Shown here: positions 16,931 through 25,085 of the stretch, in pieces
Position numbering within the stretch: the first letter of the stretch is position 1
How the letters are laid out: each line of letters starts with the position of its first letter
Assembly (NCBI RefSeq): GCF_027497235.1
Contig: NZ_CP114902.1
Location: 5,358,001 to 5,422,000 of the forward strand
Reading direction: 5' to 3'
DNA from: Micromonospora sp. WMMD1128
GTDB taxonomy: Bacteria; Actinomycetota; Actinomycetes; Mycobacteriales; Micromonosporaceae
Length of the DNA: 64,000 nucleotides
The notes under the pieces: model-generated
What the model saw: the letters and a program-made list of their open reading frames with translations, nothing else
Told to the model about the DNA's origin: nothing
Databases searched by the model: none
Program-made: the position numbers and the translations under genes

Positions 16931-17878
16931 ATGCGCATCGTGGTACTGACCGGCGGCATCGGGGGCGCCCGCTTCCTGCTCGGCGTCCGGGCGTACGCCC
17001 GGGAGGTGGGCGCCGAGGTGACCGCCGTGGTCAACGTGGGCGACGATCTCCTGCTGCACGGGTTGAAGGTCTGCCCGGATCTGGACAGTGTGCTCTACAC
17101 GCTCGGTGGCGGCGCCGACCCGGAGCGTGGCTGGGGCCGGGCGGGTGAGACCTGGACGGTCAAGGCCGAGCTGGCCGCGTACGGCGCGGAGCCGAGCTGG
17201 TTCGGCCTCGGCGACAAGGATCTCGCCACCCATCTGGTCCGCACCACGATGCTCAACGCCGGCTACCCGCTGTCCCAGGTCACCGAGGCGCTGGCCAGCC
17301 GCTGGCAGCCGGGCGTACGCCTGCTGCCGGCGACCGACGAGCGCCTGGAGACCCACGCCGTCATCTCCGACGGGCAGGGGCAGCGGGCGATCCACTTCCA
17401 GGAGTGGTGGGTGCGCCACCGCGCCGACGTACCGACGCAGCGGTTCGTGTTCGTGGGCGCGGAGGCGGCGAAGCCGGCGCCGGGCGTGGTCGAGGCGCTC
17501 GCCGCCGCGGACGTGGTGCTGATCGCGCCGAGCAACCCGGTGGTGAGCGTCGCGCCGGTACTGGCCGTGCCGGGCCTGCGTGACGCGGTGGTCGGCGGCC
17601 CCGCGCCGGTGATCGGGGTGTCGCCGATCATCGGCGGCGCGCCGGTACGCGGGATGGCCGACCGTTGCCTGGCCGTGCTCGGGGTCGAGTGCAGCGCGAC
17701 CGGCGTGGGTGGCCTCTACGGCGCCCGCTCCGCCGGGGGCCTGCTCGACGGCTGGCTGGTCGCCGAGGAGGACGAGGGCGCCGCGGTGCCGGGCGTGGTG
17801 GTCCGCTCGGCGCCGCTGCGGATGACCGACGAGGCGGCGACCGCCGCGATGGTGCGCGCCGCGCTGGAGTTGATGTGA
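16931..17878 (+). CDS. fbiA: 2-phospho-L-lactate / phosphoenolpyruvyl transferase (CofD/FbiA)
   Basis: 315 residues from ATG at 16931; GGAAGG ends 9 nt upstream (an in-frame ATG at 16922 directly abuts it and is less likely). The N-terminus [15 protein letters not shown] is the CofD nucleotide-binding loop, followed by VNVGDD and, later, [14 protein letters not shown]. In actinobacteria this enzyme joins the activated three-carbon acid to FO to give (dehydro)F420-0. Its stop overlaps the GTG start of fbiB (GTGA), so the two are translationally coupled. Confidence 0.95.
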   Translation: MRIVVLTGGIGGARFLLGVRAYAREVGAEVTAVVNVGDDLLLHGLKVCPDLDSVLYTLGGGADPERGWGRAGETWTVKAELAAYGAEPSWFGLGDKDLATHLVRTTMLNAGYPLSQVTEALASRWQPGVRLLPATDERLETHAVISDGQGQRAIHFQEWWVRHRADVPTQRFVFVGAEAAKPAPGVVEALAAADVVLIAPSNPVVSVAPVLAVPGLRDAVVGGPAPVIGVSPIIGGAPVRGMADRCLAVLGVECSATGVGGLYGARSAGGLLDGWLVAEEDEGAAVPGVVVRSAPLRMTDEAATAAMVRAALELM

Positions 17879-18960
17879 AGCTGGAGATCCTGCCGGTGCC
17901 GGGCATCGGCCACGTGACCGAGGGCGACGATCTGGCGGCGCTGATCGCCGGTGCGGCGCCCTGGCTGCGCGACGGCGATGTGCTGGTGGTCACCAGCAAG
18001 ATCGTCTCCAAGGCGGAGGGCCGGCTGGTGGACGTGCCGGCGGACGGCCCGGAACGCCTCGCCGAGCGGGACCGGGTGCTGGCCACCGAGACCGCCCGGG
18101 TGGTCGCGACCCGGGGCGGGACCCGGATCGTGCAGACCCACCACGGGTTCGTGATGGCCTCCGCCGGCATCGACGCCTCGAACGTGGACAAGACCCGGCT
18201 GGTGCTGCTCCCGGTGGATCCGGACGCCTCGGCCCGCGCGTTGCGGGCGGCACTGCGCGAGCGGTACGGCCTCGACGTCGCAGTCGTCGTCAGCGACACC
18301 ATGGGCCGCCCATGGCGCAACGGGCTCACCGACGTGGCGCTCGGGGTGGCCGGGATGCCGGCGATCCGCGACCACCGAGGCGAGGTCGACCCGTACGGCA
18401 ACGAGCTCCATCTCACCCAGATGGCCGTAGTCGACGAACTCGCCGGCGCCGGCGAGCTGATCAAGGGCAAGTGCGATCAGGTGCCGGTCGCCGTCGTCCG
18501 TGGTTACCTCACCGCGACCCGGGACGACGACGAGGGCGCCCGGACCCTCGTGCGGGACGCTTCGCTTGACCTCTTCTCGCTCGGCACGGCCGAGGCGCGG
18601 GCCGCCGGCCTGCGGGCGGCGGCCACCCTGCCGGACGTGACCGGTCCGGCCCCGGCCGACCCGGCCGCGGTGGACCGGGCGATCGCCGTGGTCGCCGACG
18701 CGGTCGCCCCCGGCACCGTCTTCACCCACGTCACCGACGAGGAGGTACGCGCCGGATTCACCGCCACCGTGTCCGGCTGGCCGGCCACCGCCACCGGCCT
18801 GGTGCTCGGTGCGGCGCCGACCCCGGTCGACCGGGCGGACCTGGTCCGGTTCGGCGCCGACCTGCAACGCCTGCGCACCGCGCTGGCCGCCGAGGGCGTC
18901 GGGTCGGTCCTGCTGCCGCCCCCGGCGGGAAGCACGGCCAGCGCCACGCTGGCGCTCTGA
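17875..18960 (+). CDS. fbiB: coenzyme F420-0:L-glutamate ligase (CofE/FbiB) with shortened C-terminal domain
   Basis: 361 residues from GTG at 17875, overlapping the fbiA stop by 4 nt. Residues 1-240 are the CofE ligase ([15 protein letters not shown] near 39-55, [14 protein letters not shown] near 140), which adds glutamates to F420-0. Mycobacterial FbiB is about 448 residues with a C-terminal FMN nitroreductase-like domain that reduces dehydro-F420. Here only about 110 residues follow the ligase, ending [16 protein letters not shown]..., so that domain is shortened or degenerate. The reductase activity may then be lost or supplied elsewhere. Confidence in the ligase part is high. Confidence 0.93.
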   Translation: MKLEILPVPGIGHVTEGDDLAALIAGAAPWLRDGDVLVVTSKIVSKAEGRLVDVPADGPERLAERDRVLATETARVVATRGGTRIVQTHHGFVMASAGIDASNVDKTRLVLLPVDPDASARALRAALRERYGLDVAVVVSDTMGRPWRNGLTDVALGVAGMPAIRDHRGEVDPYGNELHLTQMAVVDELAGAGELIKGKCDQVPVAVVRGYLTATRDDDEGARTLVRDASLDLFSLGTAEARAAGLRAAATLPDVTGPAPADPAAVDRAIAVVADAVAPGTVFTHVTDEEVRAGFTATVSGWPATATGLVLGAAPTPVDRADLVRFGADLQRLRTALAAEGVGSVLLPPPAGSTASATLAL

Positions 18961-19010
18961 CCGCCCGAGCGCGAACCGCCCGGACCGCGTGACCCGCCGA
19001 GCGGCGTCGG

Positions 19011-20009
19011 TCAGGCGTCGAGGACGGCGCGGCCCAGCGGCGTCAGCGTGTGCAGCACGGTGTTGCGGTCCCGGTGGCTGACCAGCAGCCCGGCGTTGCG
19101 CAGCACCGAGGTGTGTTGGCTGGCCGCGGCGGCGGAGATGCGCAGCCGCCGGGCCATCTCGCCGGTCGTGCAGCCCTCGTCGGCGACCTGGAGCACCGCC
19201 GCGCGGGTGCGACCCAGCAGCGCGGCGAGCGCCTCGCGCTGGGCGGCGGCGTCGTCCCGGCTGCCGCCGGTGTCGGAGGTGAGGCCGCCGAGCCGGTCGA
19301 CCGGGTAGACCAGCACCGGGGGCAGGCTCGGGTCGAGCAGCGCCACCGGGTTGCCGGTGCAGAAGAACGACGGTACGAGCAGCAGGCCCCGGCCGTCCAG
19401 GTGCAGCTCCCGGGTGTCCGGGTAGTCGAGCACCTCGAGCACGCCGTCGGCCCACCGCATGGTGGGTCGCAGGCTGGCCAACAGCCCCTCGGCGCCACCG
19501 TCGAGCATGGCCCGCGCGCGCCGTGACCGGTCCGCCTCGACGGCGGCCTGGACCCGCGCCCAGTACGGGGTGACCGCGAGCGCCTGGTAGCGCGCCATGG
19601 TGTCGGTGAGGTCCTGCAACGCCTCGGGCTCACCCCGGGCGAGCGCGGTCGCCGAGGACGGCAGCGAGGTCTCTCCGGCCAGGACGGTCAGGTCGCGGCG
19701 CAGCATGCCGAGCGGGGTGCCGCGGACCGCTTCCAGCCCGGCCTCGAAACCGTCCCGGCTGGCGGACGGGGTGAGGAAGTCGGGAAAGTAGCCACGGGGC
19801 GGGTTGAGCGCGAGGAGCAGCCGGTAGCGTTCGGCCCCGGTGTCGGTCCGCAGACCGCGCGCCACGCCGCGTCGCCACGTCGTCGACAGCGGGTCACGGC
19901 TGCGCCCCTGGAGCAGGTGCAGGCTGAGAACCAGTTCCCACAGCGGGTCCGCGGCCGGGGCGACCCGGGTCCGCAGGATGTCCTCGCGCGAGAAAATGAT
20001 CTTCAACAT
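19011..20009 (-). CDS. ArsR-family transcriptional regulator with N-terminal DUF5937-like domain
   Basis: 332 residues, ATG at 20009. The N-terminal 230 residues (start MLKIIFSREDILRTRVAP) are typical of large actinobacterial ArsR-like regulators with a DUF5937 sensor region. The C-terminal 80 residues form a winged helix: MARRLRISAAAASQHTSVLRNAG is the helix-turn-helix and TVLHTLTPLGRAVL the wing. No metal-binding CxC motif is seen, so the ligand is probably not a metal. Target genes are not evident; neighbours are fbiB (convergent) and an unrelated gene. Likely autoregulated through the 240 bp upstream. Confidence 0.8.
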   Translation of the reverse strand: MLKIIFSREDILRTRVAPAADPLWELVLSLHLLQGRSRDPLSTTWRRGVARGLRTDTGAERYRLLLALNPPRGYFPDFLTPSASRDGFEAGLEAVRGTPLGMLRRDLTVLAGETSLPSSATALARGEPEALQDLTDTMARYQALAVTPYWARVQAAVEADRSRRARAMLDGGAEGLLASLRPTMRWADGVLEVLDYPDTRELHLDGRGLLLVPSFFCTGNPVALLDPSLPPVLVYPVDRLGGLTSDTGGSRDDAAAQREALAALLGRTRAAVLQVADEGCTTGEMARRLRISAAAASQHTSVLRNAGLLVSHRDRNTVLHTLTPLGRAVLDA

Positions 20010-20191
20010 GGATCGCTCCCGGGTGGACGGCGGAGGTGCCCGCCACCCCTTGCACTTTACCCGCCGGCACTAATCTCCATTTTTAAGCGAGACGTGAAAG
20101 ACCTCGACGTTGGGCGTACCGGTTCGGCAAACTCTCCCTTGCCCGCCGACGCCGGGGCGCGATGCCGACCCGGTCGCCGGTCGACGGGCGT

Positions 20192-20246
20192 GGCCGGACG
20201 GCACCACGAGGGTCTGCGGATCGCTCCGCAGGGGTGCCGTCCGGCC
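20192..20246 (-). terminator. nested perfect hairpin downstream of the 20252-21295 gene
   Basis: A 14-bp stem GGCCGGACGGCACC / GGTGCCGTCCGGCC encloses a second 7-bp stem CTGCGGA / TCCGCAG with a TCGC loop. It begins 6 nt after the stop codon of the minus-strand gene. No T-tract. A strong terminator candidate. The rest of the 20010-20251 gap shows no gene. Confidence 0.65.
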
Positions 20247-20251
20247 GTCGC

Positions 20252-21295
20252 TCATCCGATCCAGAGCGCCACCCGGTGGTCCTCGTCGGTCACGTAATAG
20301 CAGCGTCCCGCCACCTCGGCCAGCCCTTCCACGTGATGGAACGGCGCCAACTCCGCCACCAGCTCGGCGCCCACCCGGGCGTCCGCGCCCCAGCTGTGCC
20401 GGAACCGCACGTGCCGGGACGTCACCTCACCGCCGTGCGGGTGGTCGTCGAGCAGCACCGAACCCTTGCCCAGCGCGTCGATCGAACCGATCACGGCCGC
20501 GTAGCCGCCGTCGTCGGTCGGCGTGATCGCGCGGAACCCGGCCAACGCGCCGGCCGGCGTCACCCCGGTCAGCGCGTACGCCCCGAGCGCCCGCGGCCAG
20601 CTCGCCACGTCGGCGTCGTCGAACATCCCCGCCACCCCGGCCAGCTCGACGTAGATCGGCTCGCCCGCGGCGGTCACCGGGAAACGCAGCCCGAGCAGCA
20701 CCGTCCCGGCCGGGGTGAACGCCGCCGCCTCGACGTTGAGGGGCAGGTCGTCCTCCGCCAGCCGGCTCACCCAACCCTTGGCCCGCGCGACGCCCCGGGC
20801 CACGGTCTCCACCACGAACCGTTGCCGGACCCGGTCGCCGGGCGGCAGCGGGGTCAGCGGGGCGGCGACGAGCGCGTCGTTGATCGCCCGGTGCAGCCGG
20901 AAGCGGTTGCGGACCACATGCACGGCGAGCGACCCGGCCACCGCGTCGTCCTCCCGGAACCGGGCCACGAAGGCGCGACGGGGCCGCAGCGGCCCGGCCT
21001 TCGACCCGAAGTGCGAGCCGAAGACGTACACCCAGCCGTCGTGGTGGGCGAGCGCCTCGCCGTCCTCGGTGCGGCCGTTCTCCCGGCCCGCGTCGGCCGG
21101 CACGTGGTACGCCAGCCACTCGCCGTCGTCGCGCTCCAGCAGCAGCGCCAGGCACTGCTCCACCGGCCCCTCGTCCAGCACGGTCCAGAACCCACGCCGC
21201 GCGCCGTAGGCCCGCAGCAACGCCGGCGAACGGACCGGCAGCAGGTCACTTGCCTCGTTGCCAGCCACCAGGAACTCGACGAGTCGCAGGGTCAC
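20252..21295 (-). CDS. conserved actinobacterial hypothetical protein (DUF6910-like)
   Basis: 347 residues from GTG at 21295, with the longer upstream frame being only antisense to the Nudix gene. Strand-rich throughout (GSVLLDDHPHGGEVTSRHVRF, RCYYVTDEDHRVALWIG at the end), with repeated V-x-G-S-H-F / G-x-V-L-L-G patterns that suggest a beta-propeller-like fold. No signal peptide or membrane segment. I recall similar proteins in Streptomyces under DUF6910, but am not certain. Starts 39 bp from the divergent Nudix gene, so the two may share a promoter region. Confidence 0.6.
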   Translation of the reverse strand: MTLRLVEFLVAGNEASDLLPVRSPALLRAYGARRGFWTVLDEGPVEQCLALLLERDDGEWLAYHVPADAGRENGRTEDGEALAHHDGWVYVFGSHFGSKAGPLRPRRAFVARFREDDAVAGSLAVHVVRNRFRLHRAINDALVAAPLTPLPPGDRVRQRFVVETVARGVARAKGWVSRLAEDDLPLNVEAAAFTPAGTVLLGLRFPVTAAGEPIYVELAGVAGMFDDADVASWPRALGAYALTGVTPAGALAGFRAITPTDDGGYAAVIGSIDALGKGSVLLDDHPHGGEVTSRHVRFRHSWGADARVGAELVAELAPFHHVEGLAEVAGRCYYVTDEDHRVALWIG

Positions 21296-21334
21296 CGGGT
21301 CAGGGTACGGAGACGACGCTCGTACAGTGTCGGG

Positions 21335-21907
21335 GTGTCTGATCTCACCGCGTACGCCGACCTGCACGCCGACGCCGTCGCGGCGCTGAGCCGCTGGACG
21401 GCGACCAGCCCGGCCGCCGCCGCGAACCGGGACCGGACCCTGACGCTGCTGGCCGCCGGGCCGATGGCGATGGGCCGCGCGCACCGGCCGGGGCACGTCA
21501 CCGCGAGCGCGCTGGTCCTCGATTCCACAGGCGACCGGGTGCTGCTCTGCCTGCACGGCAAGTTCCGGCGATGGGTGCAGCTCGGCGGGCACTGCGAGCC
21601 CGGCGACCGGACGCTTGCGGCAGCCGCATTGCGCGAGGCCACCGAGGAGTCCGGGATCGCCGGCCTGACGCTCGATCCCGACCCGATCGACGTCGACATC
21701 CATCCGGTCGCCTGCCAGGGCGGCTCGCTGCACTACGACGTCCGGTACGCGGTCTTCGCCCCGGCGGGAGCGACGGAGCGGGTCAGTGACGAGTCCGAGG
21801 CGCTTGGTTGGTTCCCGCCGGACGAGCTGCCCGAGCCGCTCGCCGACGCGACCGCCCAGCTGGTGGCACCGGCGTTGTCCGCCCTGGCCCGCCGGGCCGC
21901 CGGCTGA
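21335..21907 (+). CDS. Nudix hydrolase
   Basis: 190 residues from GTG at 21335; a much longer open frame upstream is antisense to the neighbouring gene. The Nudix box reads GGHCEPGD followed by LAAAALREATEESGI, with the REATEESG helix that holds the catalytic glutamates; it is of the GGH-x-EPGD subtype common in actinobacteria. A strand ASALVLDSTGDRVLLCLHGKFRRWVQLG precedes it. Substrate (nucleoside diphosphate derivative) cannot be told. Convergent with manC, 36 bp away. Confidence 0.88.
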   Translation: MSDLTAYADLHADAVAALSRWTATSPAAAANRDRTLTLLAAGPMAMGRAHRPGHVTASALVLDSTGDRVLLCLHGKFRRWVQLGGHCEPGDRTLAAAALREATEESGIAGLTLDPDPIDVDIHPVACQGGSLHYDVRYAVFAPAGATERVSDESEALGWFPPDELPEPLADATAQLVAPALSALARRAAG

Positions 21908-21943
21908 GTCGCACACCGGCGGCCGACGGGCCGAAACCGGCCC

Positions 21944-23035
21944 TTAGATCAGGCCCTCCTCGCCGCGCTCCTTGAGCTGATCGACGATCTTCTTCACGTC
22001 CTGCGCCCGGTCCCGGGGACAGACGAACACGGCATCCGGAGTGTCCACCACGATCAGGTCGTGCACGCCGACCGTGGCGACGAGGCGGCCGGAGTGCGGC
22101 ACCACCACCGTCCCGGAGGTGTCGTGCAGCAGCACGCCCGGCTTCGCGTCGCCGCCGAGCACCACGTTGCCGTCGTCGTCGGTCGGCAGCACCTCACCGA
22201 GGGTGTGGAAGTCGCCGACGTCGTTCCAGCCGAAGTCGCCCGGCACGGTGGCCACCCGGCCGGCGGTCGCCGCGCCCTCCATCACCGCGTAGTCGACCGA
22301 GATCTTCGGCAGCGTCGGCCACACCGTGCCGAGCACGTCGTCCTGTTCCGGGGTGCCCCAGGCCGCCGCGATGGCGGTGATCCCGGCGTGCAGCGCCGGC
22401 TGCTGACGGGCCAGCTCGGCCAGGAAGACGTCCACCCGCCACACGAACATGCCGGCGTTCCAGAGGTGCCGGCCGGAGCGGACGTAGACCTCCGCCACCT
22501 CGGCGGCGGGCTTCTCCTTGAACTCGCGTACCGGACGCAGCGGCCCGCCGTCCACCGGGTCGCCGGTCTCCAGGTAGCCGTAGCCGGTCTCCGGCCGGGT
22601 CGGGGTGATGCCCACCGTCATCAGCAGCCCCTGCTCGGCGCCGCGGATCGCCTGCCGCACCACCTCGGCCCACCGGGTCGGGTCACCGATCAGGTGGTCG
22701 GCGGCGAACGAGCCCATCACCCCGGCCGGGGCACGCTGGGCGATCACCGCGGCGGCCAGCGCGATGGCCGCGCAGGAATCCCGCGGCGACGGCTCCACCA
22801 GGACGTTCTCCTCCGGCAGGCCAGCCAGTTGCCGGGCCACCGCCGCGGCGTGCGCGGCCCCGGTGACCACGAGCGTGCGCTCCGGTGTGGTCAACGGCGC
22901 CAACCGGTCGACCGTGGCCTGCAACAGCGAGGCGGTGGTGCCGGTCAGCGGGTGGAGAAACTTGGGATGGCCCGCGCGGGACAGCGGCCACAACCTTGTG
23001 CCGCTGCCGCCCGCCGGGATGACGGCGTAGAACAT
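21944..23035 (-). CDS. manC: mannose-1-phosphate guanylyltransferase
   Basis: About 363 residues. The N-terminus FYAVIPAGGSGTRLWPLSRAGHPKFL is the nucleotidyltransferase signature G-G-x-G-T-R-x-W-P-x-S-R...P-K. Makes GDP-mannose from GTP and mannose-1-phosphate for glycan and phosphatidylinositol mannoside synthesis. Single-domain form: the C-terminal phosphomannose-isomerase domain of longer ManC/AlgA is absent. I prefer the ATG at 23035; a GTG two codons earlier is possible and neither has a good ribosome-binding site. Next to a glycosyltransferase gene on the same strand, 63 bp upstream, consistent with a shared role. Confidence 0.92.
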   Translation of the reverse strand: MFYAVIPAGGSGTRLWPLSRAGHPKFLHPLTGTTASLLQATVDRLAPLTTPERTLVVTGAAHAAAVARQLAGLPEENVLVEPSPRDSCAAIALAAAVIAQRAPAGVMGSFAADHLIGDPTRWAEVVRQAIRGAEQGLLMTVGITPTRPETGYGYLETGDPVDGGPLRPVREFKEKPAAEVAEVYVRSGRHLWNAGMFVWRVDVFLAELARQQPALHAGITAIAAAWGTPEQDDVLGTVWPTLPKISVDYAVMEGAATAGRVATVPGDFGWNDVGDFHTLGEVLPTDDDGNVVLGGDAKPGVLLHDTSGTVVVPHSGRLVATVGVHDLIVVDTPDAVFVCPRDRAQDVKKIVDQLKERGEEGLI

Positions 23036-23098
23036 CAGCACATCATGCCCGAAGCGGGCGAGCCGCCACGGCCGTCGCCGGGGATCCGCAGCGGACGC

Positions 23099-24244
23099 TC
23101 AGGAACGCGCCCGCCGCCAGGCGGCGATGTGGACCTCCGCGCTGGACTCCCAGGTGAACTCCTTGGCCCGGTCGAAACCGGCCTTCGCCAGGGAGAGCCG
23201 CCGCTGCTCGTCGTCGAGCAGGGCGCCCAGGTCGGTCGCGATCTGGTCCGGGTCCTCGCTTGTGTACGCCACCGCGTCGCCGCCCACCTCGGGCAGGGAG
23301 AGCCGGGGCGTGGTGAGCACCGGCGCGGCGCACGCCATCGCCTCCAGGATCGGCAGCCCGAAGCCCTCGCCGTACGACGGGTAGGCGGCGACGAGCGCAC
23401 CGCCGAGGAAGCCCGGCAGGTCGGCGTAGCGCAGATAGCCCGGGCGGAGCAGCCGCAGGTGCGACGGGACCTCGGCCACCGCGCGGTCGATGTCGTCGTC
23501 GTGCCCCTGGCCGCCGGCCACCACGAGCACCGGCGGGTTCGGCCGGTCGGCCACCGCCCGGGCCCAGCCGCGGATCAGGTTGGGTACGTTCTTGCGCGGC
23601 TCCTTGGCCCCGAGGAACGCGACGTAGCTGTTGTCGCCCAGCCCCAGCCGGGCCCGGACCCGGGCCTTCTCCTCGTCGCCCGGCGCGTGGAAGGCGGCCT
23701 GGTCGACGCCGTGGTAGGCCACGTCGATCCGGGTCGGGTCGGCGTCGAGCAGCCGGATCAGCTCGTCCCGGGTGGCCTTGCTCGGCACGATCACCCGGGC
23801 GGCGCGGCGCAGCGAGGTCTTGATCGCGCTGCGGAAGAACGTCCGGCGCGACTTGTCGTAGTGCTCCGGCTCGGTGAAGAACGTCGCGTCGTGCACGGTG
23901 ACCGTCACCGGACACCCGGCCCGCAGTGGGCAGGTGTAGAACGGCGAGTGCAGCACCTCCGCGTTGACCTGCTGGGCCAGCAGTGGCAGGCCGGTCTGCT
24001 CCCAGGCGAGCCGGGCCGGGCGGTGCGCCACCGCCGCCGGCGCGGGGATGATCTCGGCGCCGGGCAGCATCCGGGTGTAGCGCTCCAGGTCGGTGCGGAG
24101 GCTCACCACGGCCAGGTCGACGCCGTCGCCGCAGACCCGGCCGAGCGCGCCGAGCAGGCCGTCGACGTATCTACCGACGCCGCCGCGATCGGCGGGGACA
24201 CTCGTGGCGTCGATGAGAACGCGGGGCGGGCGACCGGCGGTCAC
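23099..24244 (-). CDS. GT4-family glycosyltransferase
   Basis: 381 residues, GTG at 24244. N-terminal Rossmann start VLIDATSVPADRGGVGRYVDGLL with the glycine-rich acceptor loop; C-terminal half has AFLGAKEPRKNVPNLIRGW, the E-P-R-K-N motif that binds nucleotide phosphate, and YPSYGEGFGLPILEAMACAAPVL, the E-G-F-G-L-P-x-L-E-A-M-A signature of GT4 retaining transferases. Given manC immediately downstream it may use GDP-mannose, which is inference. Soluble, with no membrane span. Confidence 0.9.
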   Translation of the reverse strand: MTAGRPPRVLIDATSVPADRGGVGRYVDGLLGALGRVCGDGVDLAVVSLRTDLERYTRMLPGAEIIPAPAAVAHRPARLAWEQTGLPLLAQQVNAEVLHSPFYTCPLRAGCPVTVTVHDATFFTEPEHYDKSRRTFFRSAIKTSLRRAARVIVPSKATRDELIRLLDADPTRIDVAYHGVDQAAFHAPGDEEKARVRARLGLGDNSYVAFLGAKEPRKNVPNLIRGWARAVADRPNPPVLVVAGGQGHDDDIDRAVAEVPSHLRLLRPGYLRYADLPGFLGGALVAAYPSYGEGFGLPILEAMACAAPVLTTPRLSLPEVGGDAVAYTSEDPDQIATDLGALLDDEQRRLSLAKAGFDRAKEFTWESSAEVHIAAWRRARS

Positions 24245-24394
24245 GGGGCGACTCCTCAGGTGGCGCGTTTGTGGGGAACAACACTGTCGGCAAGCCTACG
24301 CCGGACCGGGTGTCCCACGCTGACTGCGACCCGACGGTACGCCGACTTGTCGTTGTCATCGAGTACGTACCCGGGCGGCGTATCGTTCGCGCCG

Positions 24395-25084
24395 ATGGCC
24401 GACAACATTGCCCGGGTGTTCGCCGACGCGATCGCGACCGACCCCACCCGACCGCTGCTGACCTGGTACGACGACGCCACCGGCGAACGCACCGAACTTT
24501 CCGGCGCGACGCTTGCGAACTGGGTCGCCAAGACCGCCAATCTGCTCGTCGACGAGGCCGGCTGTGCGCCCGGCGACCCGGTCGGGGTGCTGCTGCCGCC
24601 GCACTGGCAGACCGCCGCGGTGCTGCTCGGCTGCTGGTCGGCGAAACTGACCATGATCGACACCCCAGGCCCGGTGGAGGTGCTGTTCACCGCCGTCGAC
24701 CGGGTCGACGAGGCGAGCCGGTGGCCGGCCGGCGAGCGGTACGCCCTGGCGCTCGACCCGTTCGCGCTGCCGATGCGGCAGGTGCCGGCCGGCTGCACCG
24801 ACTTCGTCGCGGCGGTACGCGGGCACGGCGACCACTTCACCCCGTACCCCTCAGGTGGTGCGGCGGACGCGGCGCTGCTGGCCCGCGCGGAGGCCCGCGC
24901 CGCGGAGCTGGGTCTCACCGCCGGCGACCGCCTCCTGGTCGACGTGACCCGGCACCCCGACCCGGTCGACTGGCTGTTGACCCCACTGACCGTCGCCGCC
25001 AGCGTCGTCCCCTGCGCCCACCTCGACCGCGCCCGACTGGACGCCCGCGCCGCGACCGAGAAGGCCACCCACACCCTGGCCTAG
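24395..25084 (+). CDS. TIGR03089-family protein (truncated acyl-CoA-synthetase-like)
   Basis: 229 residues from ATG at 24395. It resembles only the N-terminal part of AMP-forming acyl-CoA ligases (FADAIATDPTRPLLTWYDD, GDPVGVLLPPHWQTAAVLLGCW) and lacks the P-loop-like SGTTG-x-PK motif and the C-terminal lid, as expected for TIGR03089. The family is confined to actinobacteria and its role is unknown; AMP-ligase activity is improbable. Divergent from the glycosyltransferase across 150 bp; convergent with aacS, whose stop is 1 bp away. Confidence 0.82.
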   Translation: MADNIARVFADAIATDPTRPLLTWYDDATGERTELSGATLANWVAKTANLLVDEAGCAPGDPVGVLLPPHWQTAAVLLGCWSAKLTMIDTPGPVEVLFTAVDRVDEASRWPAGERYALALDPFALPMRQVPAGCTDFVAAVRGHGDHFTPYPSGGAADAALLARAEARAAELGLTAGDRLLVDVTRHPDPVDWLLTPLTVAASVVPCAHLDRARLDARAATEKATHTLA

Positions 25085-25085
25085 G

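Noticed and set aside
22061..25084. A 1007-codon plus-strand frame
   Set aside because: Only its last 229 codons are real (the TIGR03089 gene from 24395); the rest is antisense to manC and the glycosyltransferase.
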